Shown piece by piece: positions 8,548-17,535 of a stretch of DNA of 40,433 nucleotides (positions are counted from its first letter, which is position 1; each line of letters begins with the position of its first letter). The stretch is taken from positions 1-40,433 of the forward strand of contig CAOJEC010000008.1 in assembly GCA_948433885.1 (NCBI GenBank), given 5' to 3'. The position numbers and the translations under genes were made by a program. The stretch is from an uncultured bacterium (GTDB lineage Bacteria > Bacillota_I > Bacilli_A > RF39 > UBA660). The notes beneath the pieces were generated by a model. The model did not search any database. It saw nothing but the letters and a program-made list of their open reading frames with translations, and had not been told where the DNA came from.

Positions 8548-9216
8548 TTACTCCTTTTCCTTTTTATTGTCTTCGATGACTTTTGTCTTGGTTATAAAAT
8601 CGTGCAAGCCTCTTCTATCATCGTTCGTGAAAGATGAGAATATTAGGATGAGGGTGAATACTACAGTCAAGTAGTACAACAAGACATTGGCAATATAAAA
8701 ACTTTCTTTTGGGATAGTAAACGCGAAGATCGAGGCGAGAACGGAAAATGGTATTCCGTATGTAATTGTTGTCCTCAAAGTCATCCTTTTTAAACTAGGT
8801 TTATCTTCTTCGACTGTCACTATTTTCAATTTCATCAATCTCTTTCCTACTGTTTGTCCATCGAAGTAATATGCGAAGAGTGCAAAGTATAAGAACGTAC
8901 AAGCGATGGAGATCATTTGACTGTAGATCGATTTTCTAGAAGCTTCGTAAGTATAATTTATTGTGTTTTCTTTGTACTCTTCGAACAAGTCGACAAGTTT
9001 ATCCTCGTCTTCCTCGTCGATTCCTTCTACTTCTTCTAGATATTGGTTTGTCAGTTCTTCGAATTCTGTTTGCAATTCGTAAGTCTTCTCATAATGAGGA
9101 TTCAGTGGACTCACCGAAAGACTACCAGAGATGAGTGCAATGGCTGTGACATCGATGATGACTGCCAAGGATCTCTTTATATTGAACAGCATTTTCTTTT
9201 TAAAAGTTTCAAGCAT
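8548..9216 (-). CDS. RDD-family membrane protein
   Basis: 222 aa with four hydrophobic segments (near 15-35, 95-115, 150-170, 178-200). The RDD core is recognisable: YYFDGQTVGKRLMKLKIV, with the Asp, Gly-Lys and Arg positions typical of the family, and DDRRGLHDFITKTKVI after the last helix. A highly acidic loop (about 45-80, ELTNQYLEEVEGIDEEDEDK) follows the first helix, unusual for RDD proteins. RDD proteins are thought to be transport-related but no substrate can be given. Transcribed with the YugP-like protease; TATAAT at 9247-9252 is the likely -10 box. Confidence 0.8.
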   Translation of the reverse strand: MLETFKKKMLFNIKRSLAVIIDVTAIALISGSLSVSPLNPHYEKTYELQTEFEELTNQYLEEVEGIDEEDEDKLVDLFEEYKENTINYTYEASRKSIYSQMISIACTFLYFALFAYYFDGQTVGKRLMKLKIVTVEEDKPSLKRMTLRTTITYGIPFSVLASIFAFTIPKESFYIANVLLYYLTVVFTLILIFSSFTNDDRRGLHDFITKTKVIEDNKKEKE

Positions 9217-9294
9217 CTTTTTAGTTTCACCTTTTTCTATATAGATATTATATCACAAACGAGCAATTTATACATCTTGCGACATTTCATCTTT

Positions 9295-11484
9295 TCATTT
9301 GTCTTTTCTTTCCAATTCAGGAAGATGTATGAAAAGTAACCCCAAGTCATCTAATATTTTTCCTAAATCGTCTTTTTCGATATTTTCTAAATAATTAGGT
9401 ATGTCGAATTCGATCTTCTCGAGTGATTTATAAAAGTTTCTATCCAATTTAATTGCATATATGTATGCGAGTGCTTCTTCAAAATAGTCGGAGTCTTGTA
9501 TTTTCTTTTCTATATTTTGACTTTTTCCCTTTGTGAAAAATGATTTGAAGCCGAGAATGCTTTCGGTTAGTTCATTTCCTTTTGCTGTTCGCTTTGGCAT
9601 GGCTTTTTTGATAAGGTGGTTTACAAAAACACACGTGAGGCCCCAAATTAAACTGTAAACGTATATCTTCTCATAAAGACATGTTTCCCATATCGGGGTT
9701 GCTCTACTGACCAAAAGCGAAGTAAAGATGATTATCAAAGAGATGATGCGAAGTTTTATATTGCGACAATTGAAGAGCCCTTCTTTTATTACGATGGCGA
9801 TTATAAAGAGTGCGCATATTATGATAAGTACGTCTTCCCAACTTCCGTATTTGATCGTCGGCATAATGAACATGGAAAGTAAAATGATGTAGCCGAAACT
9901 CCATACGGTTTTTCCTAAAATGGTGGCCGATTTTTCAAATATCGTATCCAAAAATTTGTTTTCGGCAAGTTCGTTTATCTCTTCGGCCGTGACCGCTAGA
10001 GATCCTGTCATATTTTCAGTGTCGATGACGACTGAACGTATATCTTTCAATTTCTTCGAGGCTTTACCTTTGTCGTAATTCGTCTTCAAAATATTTTCAT
10101 TTATTTGGGCAACTTCGTCTTTGAATAAGTCATCGAAGAGTCTCTTCTCCATTTCATTTTGTCCATGATATTCACAGAGCTTTATTATTTCATAACGATT
10201 TTGTCCTCGTTTAGAATTTTTATCAACTTTTTTGATTTTCAAATAACCTTCTTTGGCAAGTGATATTATCAAAAGAGCGACATCTTCGTTTTCGAGTGAA
10301 CCATTTAGGGCGAGCCTAATTTCTAGAAGATCTCCCTTTGGCAATTTGGACGTTTTACCGATTTTCAACTTGTCGTCTCGTCCGAAGAAGAACCAAATGA
10401 CGAAGGAGAAGGCGACCAAAGTGGTCGGCAAAGCGAATGCAGCTATGATGGTCCAATCGATCTTTTGTTCATCGAAGTAGTTGTCGTCTAAAAATAAAGT
10501 AATGTGTATGTCTTCATTTTTTAGAATATCATCTACTTGCCCAACGATGGTATTTTCATGTCTATTGACAGTCACATGTGAACTTTTATCTTTTCCTTCG
10601 CCGTCGGTGAATTGCAATTTCGATAGATCGAAGTCTTTGGGCATTTCTATAGAAAATTCTACATTTTTGAGGCACGAATTCCAATGATCGTAAGATATGT
10701 GCAAATCTACAAAGTCCATTGGTGGTTGCCTGTTCGTTTGGTAACTGTATGTGAGAGTATGTTTTGCGACTTCATCGATATCGTCAAAAGTGAAAACTTT
10801 GCCTTCCATGTTGAAACGTACTGATAGATCGTTTTGTTTTTGAAAACTCAATATTTTTGTACTATACCGAGATTGCGAACCATCCCTGTTTTTGATGACT
10901 GTCTCGATCGGTACTGTCCTTTTTGTCGTACGATCTTCTTCATTGTAATGAGCTTTGAACGTTTCTGTCACTTCATTAGTATTGTTTTCCTTTACGATCA
11001 CAGTATACTTATAGTCTTCGATGATATAATCTTCGTTCGTACATTTGTCATCGGTCACTCCTTCACTTTTTCCTAAGGTGCCATTTTTAGTTTCGAAATC
11101 GACACTGTAAAAGACTATTTTATTGGAATCGTAATCGGGATTGGCTTTTTTGTCGAGCATGGCAAACAATGCGTTGTTTTTTTCTTTATCGATTGCGTAT
11201 TCTTTTATGCTCGAATACAATAATACTTTCTTTTCGTCGTAATAGCTGATTTTAGCTCTCAAGATAAGATCTTCTTTGGTCGGATTCAATATTTCGGCAA
11301 TCAAACCAAAATTGTTCACGGTCATCTTAGTGTTGTCGACAAAGTGTAACGATTTGATTTTTATTTTATCTACCGTCATGCTGACGCTGTCTTCGATTGG
11401 AACGTACTCTTTCGAAGATGCCATGACGACTGGTGTAAATGTAAATACGGCTAATATGATCACAGTCAAAATTTTATTTTTCAT
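9295..11484 (-). CDS. DUF2207-family membrane protein
   Basis: 729 aa. Residues 1-22 are a signal peptide (ILTVIILAVFTFTPVVMA). Residues about 25-335 form an extracytoplasmic beta-rich domain. A membrane segment at about 345-367 is followed by GRDDK, and the RLALNGSLENEDVALLIISLAKEGYLKI winged-helix-like stretch typical of DUF2207 proteins. Three or four further membrane segments (about 510-615) and a cytoplasmic tail follow. Function unknown in the family. It overlaps by 4 nt (ATGA) the upstream LemA-like gene. LemA and DUF2207 genes are frequent partners, which supports both calls and suggests one envelope complex. Confidence 0.82.
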   Translation of the reverse strand: MKNKILTVIILAVFTFTPVVMASSKEYVPIEDSVSMTVDKIKIKSLHFVDNTKMTVNNFGLIAEILNPTKEDLILRAKISYYDEKKVLLYSSIKEYAIDKEKNNALFAMLDKKANPDYDSNKIVFYSVDFETKNGTLGKSEGVTDDKCTNEDYIIEDYKYTVIVKENNTNEVTETFKAHYNEEDRTTKRTVPIETVIKNRDGSQSRYSTKILSFQKQNDLSVRFNMEGKVFTFDDIDEVAKHTLTYSYQTNRQPPMDFVDLHISYDHWNSCLKNVEFSIEMPKDFDLSKLQFTDGEGKDKSSHVTVNRHENTIVGQVDDILKNEDIHITLFLDDNYFDEQKIDWTIIAAFALPTTLVAFSFVIWFFFGRDDKLKIGKTSKLPKGDLLEIRLALNGSLENEDVALLIISLAKEGYLKIKKVDKNSKRGQNRYEIIKLCEYHGQNEMEKRLFDDLFKDEVAQINENILKTNYDKGKASKKLKDIRSVVIDTENMTGSLAVTAEEINELAENKFLDTIFEKSATILGKTVWSFGYIILLSMFIMPTIKYGSWEDVLIIICALFIIAIVIKEGLFNCRNIKLRIISLIIIFTSLLVSRATPIWETCLYEKIYVYSLIWGLTCVFVNHLIKKAMPKRTAKGNELTESILGFKSFFTKGKSQNIEKKIQDSDYFEEALAYIYAIKLDRNFYKSLEKIEFDIPNYLENIEKDDLGKILDDLGLLFIHLPELERKDK

Positions 11485-12005
11485 CGATTTTCCTTTCTTT
11501 GTTTGATATATTGGTCTTCTTTAGCGTTCTGTTTTGTATCCGATTTGGTTATTTTCAATAAGGCACGAGTCATTTTTTTTGAAAGTATTCTTTCATATTC
11601 TTGTTTGGCCTTTTCATATTCTTTTGTCGATTGCTCGATTTCTATGCGAATACTATTTGCTTTTTCTAAGAGTCTCGATTCGATATCTTCTTCAGCGAAG
11701 AGCTCTTCGATGAGATCGTCTAATTTTCGATCGGTCGAACGTTTTTTTTCGAATGACATATTGTCGTAAGTCGTATTTCTCAGTAGTATCAAACTTTCGA
11801 CGATTCTTTTTTTATGAGGTATTTGTTTTTTTCCTTTTTCGATGATACTCGGGATCGAAGCCCATCTTTTTTTGATTTTCATATTCAGTTCTATGGAACT
11901 ATCTACAAATCTTTTTTTAGTAGTATTTATTCTTAAAAAATTGTAGATCAAATATGAGACTACGATGATTGTGAGGGCCAAAGTAATCAAAATCGTTCGG
12001 TCCAT
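11481..12005 (-). CDS. LemA-like membrane-anchored coiled-coil protein
   Basis: 174 aa from the chosen start. An N-terminal membrane anchor (ILITLALTIIVVSYLIYNFL) is followed by a helical cytoplasmic or surface domain. MKIKKRWASIPSIIEKGKK resembles the LemA repeat of positively charged and IP-containing helix, and the C-terminal YEKAKQEYERIL matches the LemA YNEAVRDYN-type helix. It is divergent from canonical LemA. The ATG at 12017 overlaps the GGAGGT ribosome site, so the ATG at 12005 (MDRTILITL), 5 nt after that site, is the better start. Operon with the DUF2207 gene, ATGA overlap. Confidence 0.65.
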   Translation of the reverse strand: MDRTILITLALTIIVVSYLIYNFLRINTTKKRFVDSSIELNMKIKKRWASIPSIIEKGKKQIPHKKRIVESLILLRNTTYDNMSFEKKRSTDRKLDDLIEELFAEEDIESRLLEKANSIRIEIEQSTKEYEKAKQEYERILSKKMTRALLKITKSDTKQNAKEDQYIKQRKENR

Positions 12006-12029
12006 AAATACCTCCATTTTTCTAAGTAC

Positions 12030-12059
12030 ATTATATCACAGCAAGCTCGAATTGTACAA
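12030..12059 (-). promoter_or_regulatory. Promoter of the LemA-DUF2207 operon
   Basis: Minus strand TTGTAC (12054-12059), 18-bp spacer, TATAAT (12030-12035), followed by GGAGGT and the start at 12005. Confidence 0.7.
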
Positions 12060-12105
12060 GAAAAGAGACGATTGTGAGGATACGTGTCGATTCCTTAATC
12101 GTCTC
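12058..12105 (-). terminator. Terminator of the acyltransferase gene
   Basis: Nine-bp perfect stem gagacgatt / aatcgtctc (12065-12073 and 12097-12105) with a long loop containing a further AGGA/TCCT pairing, then TTTTCTT on the minus strand. The stop codon lies in the stem. It abuts the LemA promoter. Confidence 0.7.
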
Positions 12106-14320
12106 ATTTTAAGTATTTTTCTAAGAATTTGGCAAGTGCCTTATTTCCTTCTTCGGACAAATGTATGTGATCTGCCATCAAGTATTCGGAATGTTTTTCT
12201 ATTTCTTTATAAAAATCAATTTTGGTAATTTTTGAATTTTCATTTGAAGATATTTTTATTTCGTCTTCGATTGCGACCAAGTATACTTCTAAATTTTTGT
12301 ATTTATTTGCAATCTTTTCTATTTGTTCTTTGTTCAATTCCATGGAGCGGTCGAAAACTAAAATTAATCGTCCAAAAGAATCTTTTTTTAAATCTTTCCC
12401 GATGTCGGATACGAGAGTGTCGTAAGTGTAGTCTTTGTCGGTTTCGTATTTGGCATCCGGGAATTTCTTTTCTAATTGGATATAACTGTTTATCAGTAGT
12501 TCGTTTCCATAAAATATGATTTTTTTCTTTTGTTCTTCATCATGATCTTTTATTATTTGATCTTTTTTAGCACGATACTCTTCTAAATATACTCGGTATA
12601 TATTTTCGTATATGACGTTTGTATAAGCTTTTTGCCCTGTTGGATTCAAGTGAATTCCGTCTGCATAGAAGTATTCTTTATGGTCCTTCGATTCTTCGGC
12701 CCAATCGATGATATAAAGATTATCGTACAAGGTTTCTAAATCTGCAAGTTTTTCATTGATGTGAACATCTTTATCGTTAGTCACATTTATCCAAAACACT
12801 TTTCTATTTTCGCATTCTTCTATTATGGCTTTCTTGCAGCTTTCACTGCAGTCTCCATTGGCGCCTAGATTTATGACTACGGTGTCTCCCAATAAAGATT
12901 TCGATTTCAATTCGGCGAGTATTTCTTTTGCGGCCCATATACTTCTCGAGACTTCGGCATCGAAATAACTGTTAGGAAATTTTTTATAAAGTGCATCTAC
13001 TGCGCCTAACAAGACCGAATCACCAACTCCTGTGATATGCAAAGAAGTGACTACATTTTCTATTTCTTTCTCTTCGAGATCGAGTTTATCCAATATAGCA
13101 GCCCAATTTTCTTCATCTTTTTGGAATTTATCTTTATAATCCTTTTGTTTTTCTGCCATTTTCTTTTCATTTTCGGCAAGTTTTGCTTCGAGAGCCTTCA
13201 TTTCTTCAGTGTGATCTACGGCTAAGTAAAGATATAAGCCTCCGATCGATGACAAATAAATCGTAAACAAAAGAGTCAAATAGAAGAAAGGTTTACTTCT
13301 TTTTTTACTTTTGAAAGTGAGTGATCCATTCAATATGCAACTCAAGATCAAAGTTGTCAAAATGATGAGTACGATATTCCAAGAATTATCGGGATACAAT
13401 GTTTGAAAGAAAAAGATGACTGGATACTGTATCAGATATATTTCGTAACATACATTTCCAAACTTTTCGAATAACTTGTTTTCTTTTTGGGTAGAAAATA
13501 CTGTCCCGTAGTCTATTAGTCTACAAGTTATCAAAGTCGATGCGACCAATGCGAGTGTAAAATGAGATGAACTAGCATCCACTAAAACGAACAATGCAAG
13601 TAAGCAAGTCATGTACGCATAGAATATTATCCGATTAGGAATTTTTCTTTTAAACGGTTTAAAAATGGGTGGCTTGTAATAGCCATGTAAGAAGCCTAAA
13701 AACAGTCCAAATAACAATGAAAAAATACGTGTGAATGTCGAATAATATGTGAACATAGTATTCGAGTTAAGACTGCTTTGATAAAAATAGATACACCCTC
13801 CGATGGCAAGCATTCCAGTCAAAATGCATGGAATACTTTTGTGAAGTTTGTCCCCTATCTTTTTGAGGATTAAAAATAATATTGGAAAGACGAGTTCGAA
13901 TTGCATCAGTATCGAAACGTACCATAAGTGCATGAACGGTGAATCGATGTGTCTAGAAAAATAATCCAAGTTGGCTCCCAATTGCCAAAAGTTGTTGTAA
14001 CCTAAAAGTGCCGACGTAGATTCCGGTTTCATATTGAGCCAACTGACTTGTGGCAAAACGGATGCGACAAAGACAGTGCATAAAATGACGATCACCAAAG
14101 GAATATATATTTTTTTTAACCGATTCAAATAATACGATTTTAAAGAGAACTTTTCTTTTTTAAAAGCACTTATAGATGAAAGAAAACCACTCATCACAAA
14201 GAACGTACAAACCGCCAAATATCCACCTTTTAAGATTCCTAAATGGTACAAAAGAATCGCCAAACACGAAACGATTCTGATAAAATTTATGTCTTTGTAA
14301 AAAATCTTTTTATTCTTCAT
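12104..14320 (-). CDS. OatA-like acyltransferase with tandem SGNH modules
   Basis: 738 aa. Residues 8-365 are an acyltransferase-3 membrane domain (about ten helices, with NFIRIVSCLAILLYHLG and FFVMSGFLSS at the start). A coiled-coil linker (372-405) leads to an SGNH hydrolase domain with GDS at 433-435, GAN at 486-488 and DGIH at 554-557, so the Ser435-Asp554-His557 triad is complete. This is the plan of OatA, which carries acetyl groups across the membrane to peptidoglycan MurNAc or another surface polymer. A second SGNH-like module (600-738) follows: GNE replaces GDS (605-607) but DHIH (717-720) is kept. Typical OatA proteins are about 600 aa, so the extra module is unusual and probably non-catalytic. 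Confidence 0.85.
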   Translation of the reverse strand: MKNKKIFYKDINFIRIVSCLAILLYHLGILKGGYLAVCTFFVMSGFLSSISAFKKEKFSLKSYYLNRLKKIYIPLVIVILCTVFVASVLPQVSWLNMKPESTSALLGYNNFWQLGANLDYFSRHIDSPFMHLWYVSILMQFELVFPILFLILKKIGDKLHKSIPCILTGMLAIGGCIYFYQSSLNSNTMFTYYSTFTRIFSLLFGLFLGFLHGYYKPPIFKPFKRKIPNRIIFYAYMTCLLALFVLVDASSSHFTLALVASTLITCRLIDYGTVFSTQKENKLFEKFGNVCYEIYLIQYPVIFFFQTLYPDNSWNIVLIILTTLILSCILNGSLTFKSKKRSKPFFYLTLLFTIYLSSIGGLYLYLAVDHTEEMKALEAKLAENEKKMAEKQKDYKDKFQKDEENWAAILDKLDLEEKEIENVVTSLHITGVGDSVLLGAVDALYKKFPNSYFDAEVSRSIWAAKEILAELKSKSLLGDTVVINLGANGDCSESCKKAIIEECENRKVFWINVTNDKDVHINEKLADLETLYDNLYIIDWAEESKDHKEYFYADGIHLNPTGQKAYTNVIYENIYRVYLEEYRAKKDQIIKDHDEEQKKKIIFYGNELLINSYIQLEKKFPDAKYETDKDYTYDTLVSDIGKDLKKDSFGRLILVFDRSMELNKEQIEKIANKYKNLEVYLVAIEDEIKISSNENSKITKIDFYKEIEKHSEYLMADHIHLSEEGNKALAKFLEKYLK

Positions 14321-14351
14321 ACTTCATAACTACCTCTACTGTTGTGATTAT

Positions 14352-14380
14352 ATTATATATAAATTTTGTCATCTTGTAAA
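14352..14380 (-). promoter_or_regulatory. Promoter of the acyltransferase gene
   Basis: Minus strand TTTACA (14375-14380), 17-bp spacer, TATAAT (14352-14357). Confidence 0.65.
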
Positions 14381-14424
14381 GATGTGCCCATTTTAATTTG
14401 ATCAGATAACAATAAATTATGTCG

Positions 14425-14727
14425 TCATGTAATACTATTCTCTTTTTTTAATTCACTTTTTCTCAAATATAAAACTGTCAATAAAATGCCACCTACACTC
14501 ATCATCAAGGAAACTTTGAATCCTTTTGGACTGTATTCGAAAGTTATTTTATGAAATCCCTTTTCGAGTTTTAATCCCACGAAGGTGTTGTATATTTTTA
14601 CAGTTTTTTCCTTTTTTCCGTCGACATATATAGTCCATCCATCGTCATAAGGAATCGTCGTAAAGACGACTTGTTCTTCATCTAGTTCGATTTCTGCTTC
14701 TATGTGGTCACTTTTAGAAAAATCCAT
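14425..14727 (-). pseudogene. Stub resembling the C-terminus of a YfhO-type membrane protein
   Basis: 100-aa reading frame. It reads like the last soluble domain and final membrane helix of YfhO-family proteins: IPYDDGWTIYVDGKKEKT, LKLEKGFHKITFEYSPKGFK, then the helix VSLMMSVGGILLTVLYLR. YfhO proteins are multi-spanning glycosyltransferase-like proteins of about 800 aa, so more than 85 percent is missing. Upstream (14728-14922) there is only non-coding sequence and the divergent collagen-like gene. Most likely a remnant left by deletion. It could be expressed as a small membrane protein, but no good ribosome site is visible. Confidence 0.6.
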
Positions 14728-14922
14728 GATATCATTGTATCAATTTTCACTATAAAAGTCATCCCTCGTGAACAAATAATATTAAAATAGTTTTAAAAAA
14801 AATGAATTGTAATATAAACTGATTATCGTAAAATAAATACGCAAAGCATGGGAATTTTGGGTATTTGGACTTTATTTGAAAAGAGCTTTTTACATATTAT
14901 ATATCAGAAAGGAGAATTATTT

Positions 14923-15609
14923 ATGAATAATGGATTTTGTCCCAATCACATGGCGAATGTCAAAGTATTCAAATGTTTAGGTGCGACTGGCCCTACTGGC
15001 CCTACTGGACCTCAAGGAATAGCCGGTGCTGTCGGAGCCACAGGATCAACTGGCCCTACTGGACCGACGGGACCTCAAGGAATAGCCGGTGCTGTCGGAG
15101 CCACAGGATCAACTGGCCCTACTGGACCGACGGGACCTCAAGGAATAGCCGGTGCTGTCGGAGCCACAGGATCAACTGGCCCTACTGGGCCAACGGGGCC
15201 TCAAGGAATAGCTGGTGCTGTCGGAGCCACAGGATCAACTGGCCCTACTGGACCGACGGGACCTCAAGGAATAGCCGGTGCTGTCGGAGCCACAGGATCA
15301 ACTGGCCCTACTGGACCGACGGGACCTCAAGGAATAGCCGGTGCTGTCGGAGCCACAGGATCAACTGGCCCTACTGGGCCAACGGGACCTCAAGGAATTG
15401 CTGGTGCTATCGGAACCACAGGATCAACTGGTCCTACTGGACCGACAGGTCCGACTGGAAGTACACCAAATGTTACTATGACCATAGGTACAGTAACTAC
15501 GGGGGCACCAGGTTCTACTGCAACTGCAACTATCACAGGAACAGCACCAAATTTTGTTTTGAATTTGACTATACCTCAAGGTCCAACCGGTCCAGCAGGA
15601 ACTATATAG
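14923..15609 (+). CDS. Collagen-like Gly-X-Thr repeat surface protein
   Basis: 228 aa from an ATG 8 nt after AAAGGAG. An upstream in-frame ATG at 14848 would add 25 residues but has no such site. A short cysteine-bearing N-terminus ([18 protein letters not shown]) precedes about 160 residues of Gly-X-Y triplets dominated by GPT, GST and GAT, as in BclA-like filaments of Bacillus and Clostridioides spores. The C-terminal part ([20 protein letters not shown], then [13 protein letters not shown]) is a beta-type segment often attached to such repeats. The Thr-rich triplets are good O-glycosylation sites, and the next gene, 9 nt downstream, is a glycosyltransferase. No signal peptide is visible, as in BclA-type proteins. 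A surface or spore-coat filament is inferred. Confidence 0.85.
   Translation: MNNGFCPNHMANVKVFKCLGATGPTGPTGPQGIAGAVGATGSTGPTGPTGPQGIAGAVGATGSTGPTGPTGPQGIAGAVGATGSTGPTGPTGPQGIAGAVGATGSTGPTGPTGPQGIAGAVGATGSTGPTGPTGPQGIAGAVGATGSTGPTGPTGPQGIAGAIGTTGSTGPTGPTGPTGSTPNVTMTIGTVTTGAPGSTATATITGTAPNFVLNLTIPQGPTGPAGTI
14980..15459 (+). repeat. 63-bp tandem repeat coding for collagen triplets
   Basis: Units of exactly 63 bp (21 residues, seven triplets) begin at 15034, 15097, 15160, 15223, 15286, 15349 and 15412, after a shortened first unit. Several are identical in DNA. The copies around 15180 and 15370 share the same synonymous variant (gggccaac), a sign of recent unequal exchange. Copy number should vary between strains, and assemblies may collapse it. 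Confidence 0.95.
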
Positions 15610-15618
15610 GGAGATATT

Positions 15619-16707
15619 ATGAGAAAAAATAAATTCAAAGTGGTCGTATATGCTATTACAAAAAATGAGGAGAAATTCGTCGACAGATGGGTAGATTCTA
15701 TGCAAGAAGCAGATGAAATTGTCGTTTTAGATACTGGTTCGGATGATGAAACAGTATCCAAGTTACAGGCTCGAGGAGTCAAAGTGACAGTGCAAAAAAT
15801 CGAACCATGGAGATTCGATGTGGCGAGGAATAAATCACTAGAAGCTGTTCCTGATGATGCTGACATATGTGTGTGTACTGATTTGGATGAAGTTTTCGTA
15901 CCAGGTTGGCGTACCACTTTAGAAAACCTTTGGCAGGAAGAAACTACTAGATTGAGATACAACTACAATTGGTCTTTAGACGAAGATGATAAACCACTAG
16001 TCAATTTTTATATCGAAAAAATACATATCAAAAAGGGGTATCGTTGGACTCACCCTGTACATGAAGTACTATCATACGATGGCATCGAAAATTTTTTGAC
16101 AACCGATGATATTACTGTAAATCACTATCCCGATAAAGAAAAATCTCGCACCAGTTATTTACCTCTTTTAGAATTGTCCGTCGAAGAAAGTCCAAAAGAT
16201 GATAGAAATGTTCATTACCTAGGTAGAGAGTACATGTACTACGGCAAATGGAATGAGGCTATCGATACGCTGATTTATCATTTAACATTGCCGACAGCAA
16301 CTTGGAAAGATGAACGTTGTGCATCCATGCGCTTTATCTCTAGGTGTTATAAGAATCTAAAAAGATACGATGAAGCAAAACTATGGCTCGATAAAGCTAT
16401 GGTAGAAGCGCCTTACCTCAGAGATCCTTTTGTAGAAAGAGAACTTTTGGCTTACTCTTTGAACGAATGGTACGACGTGATAAAATATGGAAAAAGAGCA
16501 TTAAGCATAGTCGAACATCCTAAAAGCTATATTAATGAAATATTCAGTTTCGATGGGACACCTTACGACCTTATGTCTTTAGCATATTACTATATTGGCG
16601 AAAAGAATTTGGCTTTAGAATACGTAAAAAAGGCTTTAATCTATTCACCAAATGATGAACGATTATTAAATAACAAAAAAATATTCGAAGATGCATTAAA
16701 AAATTGA
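15619..16707 (+). CDS. Family 2 glycosyltransferase with C-terminal TPR repeats
   Basis: 362 aa. The N-terminal GT-A domain (about 1-220) starts KVVVYAITKNEEKFVDRWVDSM, with VVLDTGSDDETV and the metal-binding TDLDE motif, then RWTHPVHEVL. The C-terminal half (about 195-355) has TPR-like helices (YYGKWNEAIDTLIYHL, LKRYDEAKLWLDKAM, YIGEKNLALEYVKKAL). This arrangement of GT2 plus TPR occurs beside collagen-like glycoproteins. It starts 9 nt after the collagen-like stop with GGGAG before it, so the two are one operon. Inference: it puts the first sugar on threonines of the Gly-X-Thr repeats. Cytosolic. Confidence 0.88.
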   Translation: MRKNKFKVVVYAITKNEEKFVDRWVDSMQEADEIVVLDTGSDDETVSKLQARGVKVTVQKIEPWRFDVARNKSLEAVPDDADICVCTDLDEVFVPGWRTTLENLWQEETTRLRYNYNWSLDEDDKPLVNFYIEKIHIKKGYRWTHPVHEVLSYDGIENFLTTDDITVNHYPDKEKSRTSYLPLLELSVEESPKDDRNVHYLGREYMYYGKWNEAIDTLIYHLTLPTATWKDERCASMRFISRCYKNLKRYDEAKLWLDKAMVEAPYLRDPFVERELLAYSLNEWYDVIKYGKRALSIVEHPKSYINEIFSFDGTPYDLMSLAYYYIGEKNLALEYVKKALIYSPNDERLLNNKKIFEDALKN

Positions 16708-16730
16708 GAGCGCGATCTCTCAATTTTTTT
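16698..16730. terminator. Bidirectional terminator
   Basis: Perfect stem aaaaaattgagag / ctctcaattttttt with a 6-nt loop (16711-16716). It ends the collagen/glycosyltransferase operon and, on the other strand, the convergent gene ending at 16729. Confidence 0.9.
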
Positions 16731-17535
16731 ACTGTACAGGTAAATGAACAATCTTCGTCAGGTAATAGTTTTCTCCTCTCAATTCGAAGTAGAAATCGTA
16801 GTCATCAATTGGATGTGTCTCTGAGATCAGTTCAATTTTTTCTTTCAATTGACTAGAAGGTATTTTAAACAACTCTTCATCCGAATTGTAGTTGTGTATC
16901 GCATAGTGATCTTCTTTTTCTTTTTTGCTCTTTTTTTTGTAGGATGCATAGAAAGATTTAACTCTCAAAATGATATAGTTTCCTTCTTTCTTGGCACTCT
17001 TCAATTCGGTTCTAGAAATCTCCAATTTCGGATCGCACTTTTTAAAGGTGAATTCGTAGTCGGTTCCTGTGTATAAGTACCCTACTATTCCACATGAGGA
17101 TGCGGGTTGAAAGTTGATACTTTTAGCATCTATAGAGTCTCCTTTGAATAGATTTCTCGCTTGATCTATAACTCTATCGGCATTGATCTTCGTCTTTTCT
17201 TTTTTATCATCGATCTTCTCTATATCGAATAGACCATTTTCGTACATGTATTCGATAGTTATATAGAGCTTTTCTTCTATACTGAGCTCTTTTTCATTAT
17301 CGTCCATTTTGAAATACGCATGTTTATAGTTATCACTAGATAACGAATCATTAAACAATGTCAATTTCGAATAAATTTTTTGAACAAGTTCTGAGTTCGT
17401 CTCTAGTACGCGGCTAGTCAAATTGCTTCCACCAGATGGTTCTTTCGAAAATGTGACATTGGCTTTTATCAAGAGAACCAAGGCGATCATCACTGCCATA
17501 CATATTGCAATTCTCAATAATTTATCTTTTTTCAT
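16729..17535 (-). CDS. Unknown membrane-anchored extracytoplasmic protein
   Basis: 268 aa. An N-terminal anchor or uncleaved signal (LLRIAICMAVMIALVLLIKA, 6-25) is followed by a soluble domain of about 240 residues, rich in Lys, Asp and aromatic residues, with two cysteines (SSCGIVGY and FKKCDPK) that could form a disulfide outside the cell. I do not recognise the family. It is monocistronic. A perfect 6-bp hairpin (17545-17560) upstream of the start contains the AAGG ribosome site in its 3' arm and could limit translation. Confidence 0.6.
   Translation of the reverse strand: MKKDKLLRIAICMAVMIALVLLIKANVTFSKEPSGGSNLTSRVLETNSELVQKIYSKLTLFNDSLSSDNYKHAYFKMDDNEKELSIEEKLYITIEYMYENGLFDIEKIDDKKEKTKINADRVIDQARNLFKGDSIDAKSINFQPASSCGIVGYLYTGTDYEFTFKKCDPKLEISRTELKSAKKEGNYIILRVKSFYASYKKKSKKEKEDHYAIHNYNSDEELFKIPSSQLKEKIELISETHPIDDYDFYFELRGENYYLTKIVHLPVQ

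Noticed and set aside
14980-15459. Regular repeats suggesting a CRISPR array
   Set aside because: The 63-bp units are contiguous with no unique spacers and encode Gly-X-Y triplets in one frame after a perfect ribosome site.
14937-15632. Long open frame rich in Cys-Arg-Ser-His repeats in the +1 frame of the collagen-like gene
   Set aside because: It exists only because the repeat is a multiple of three. It has no ribosome site and its composition is not protein-like.
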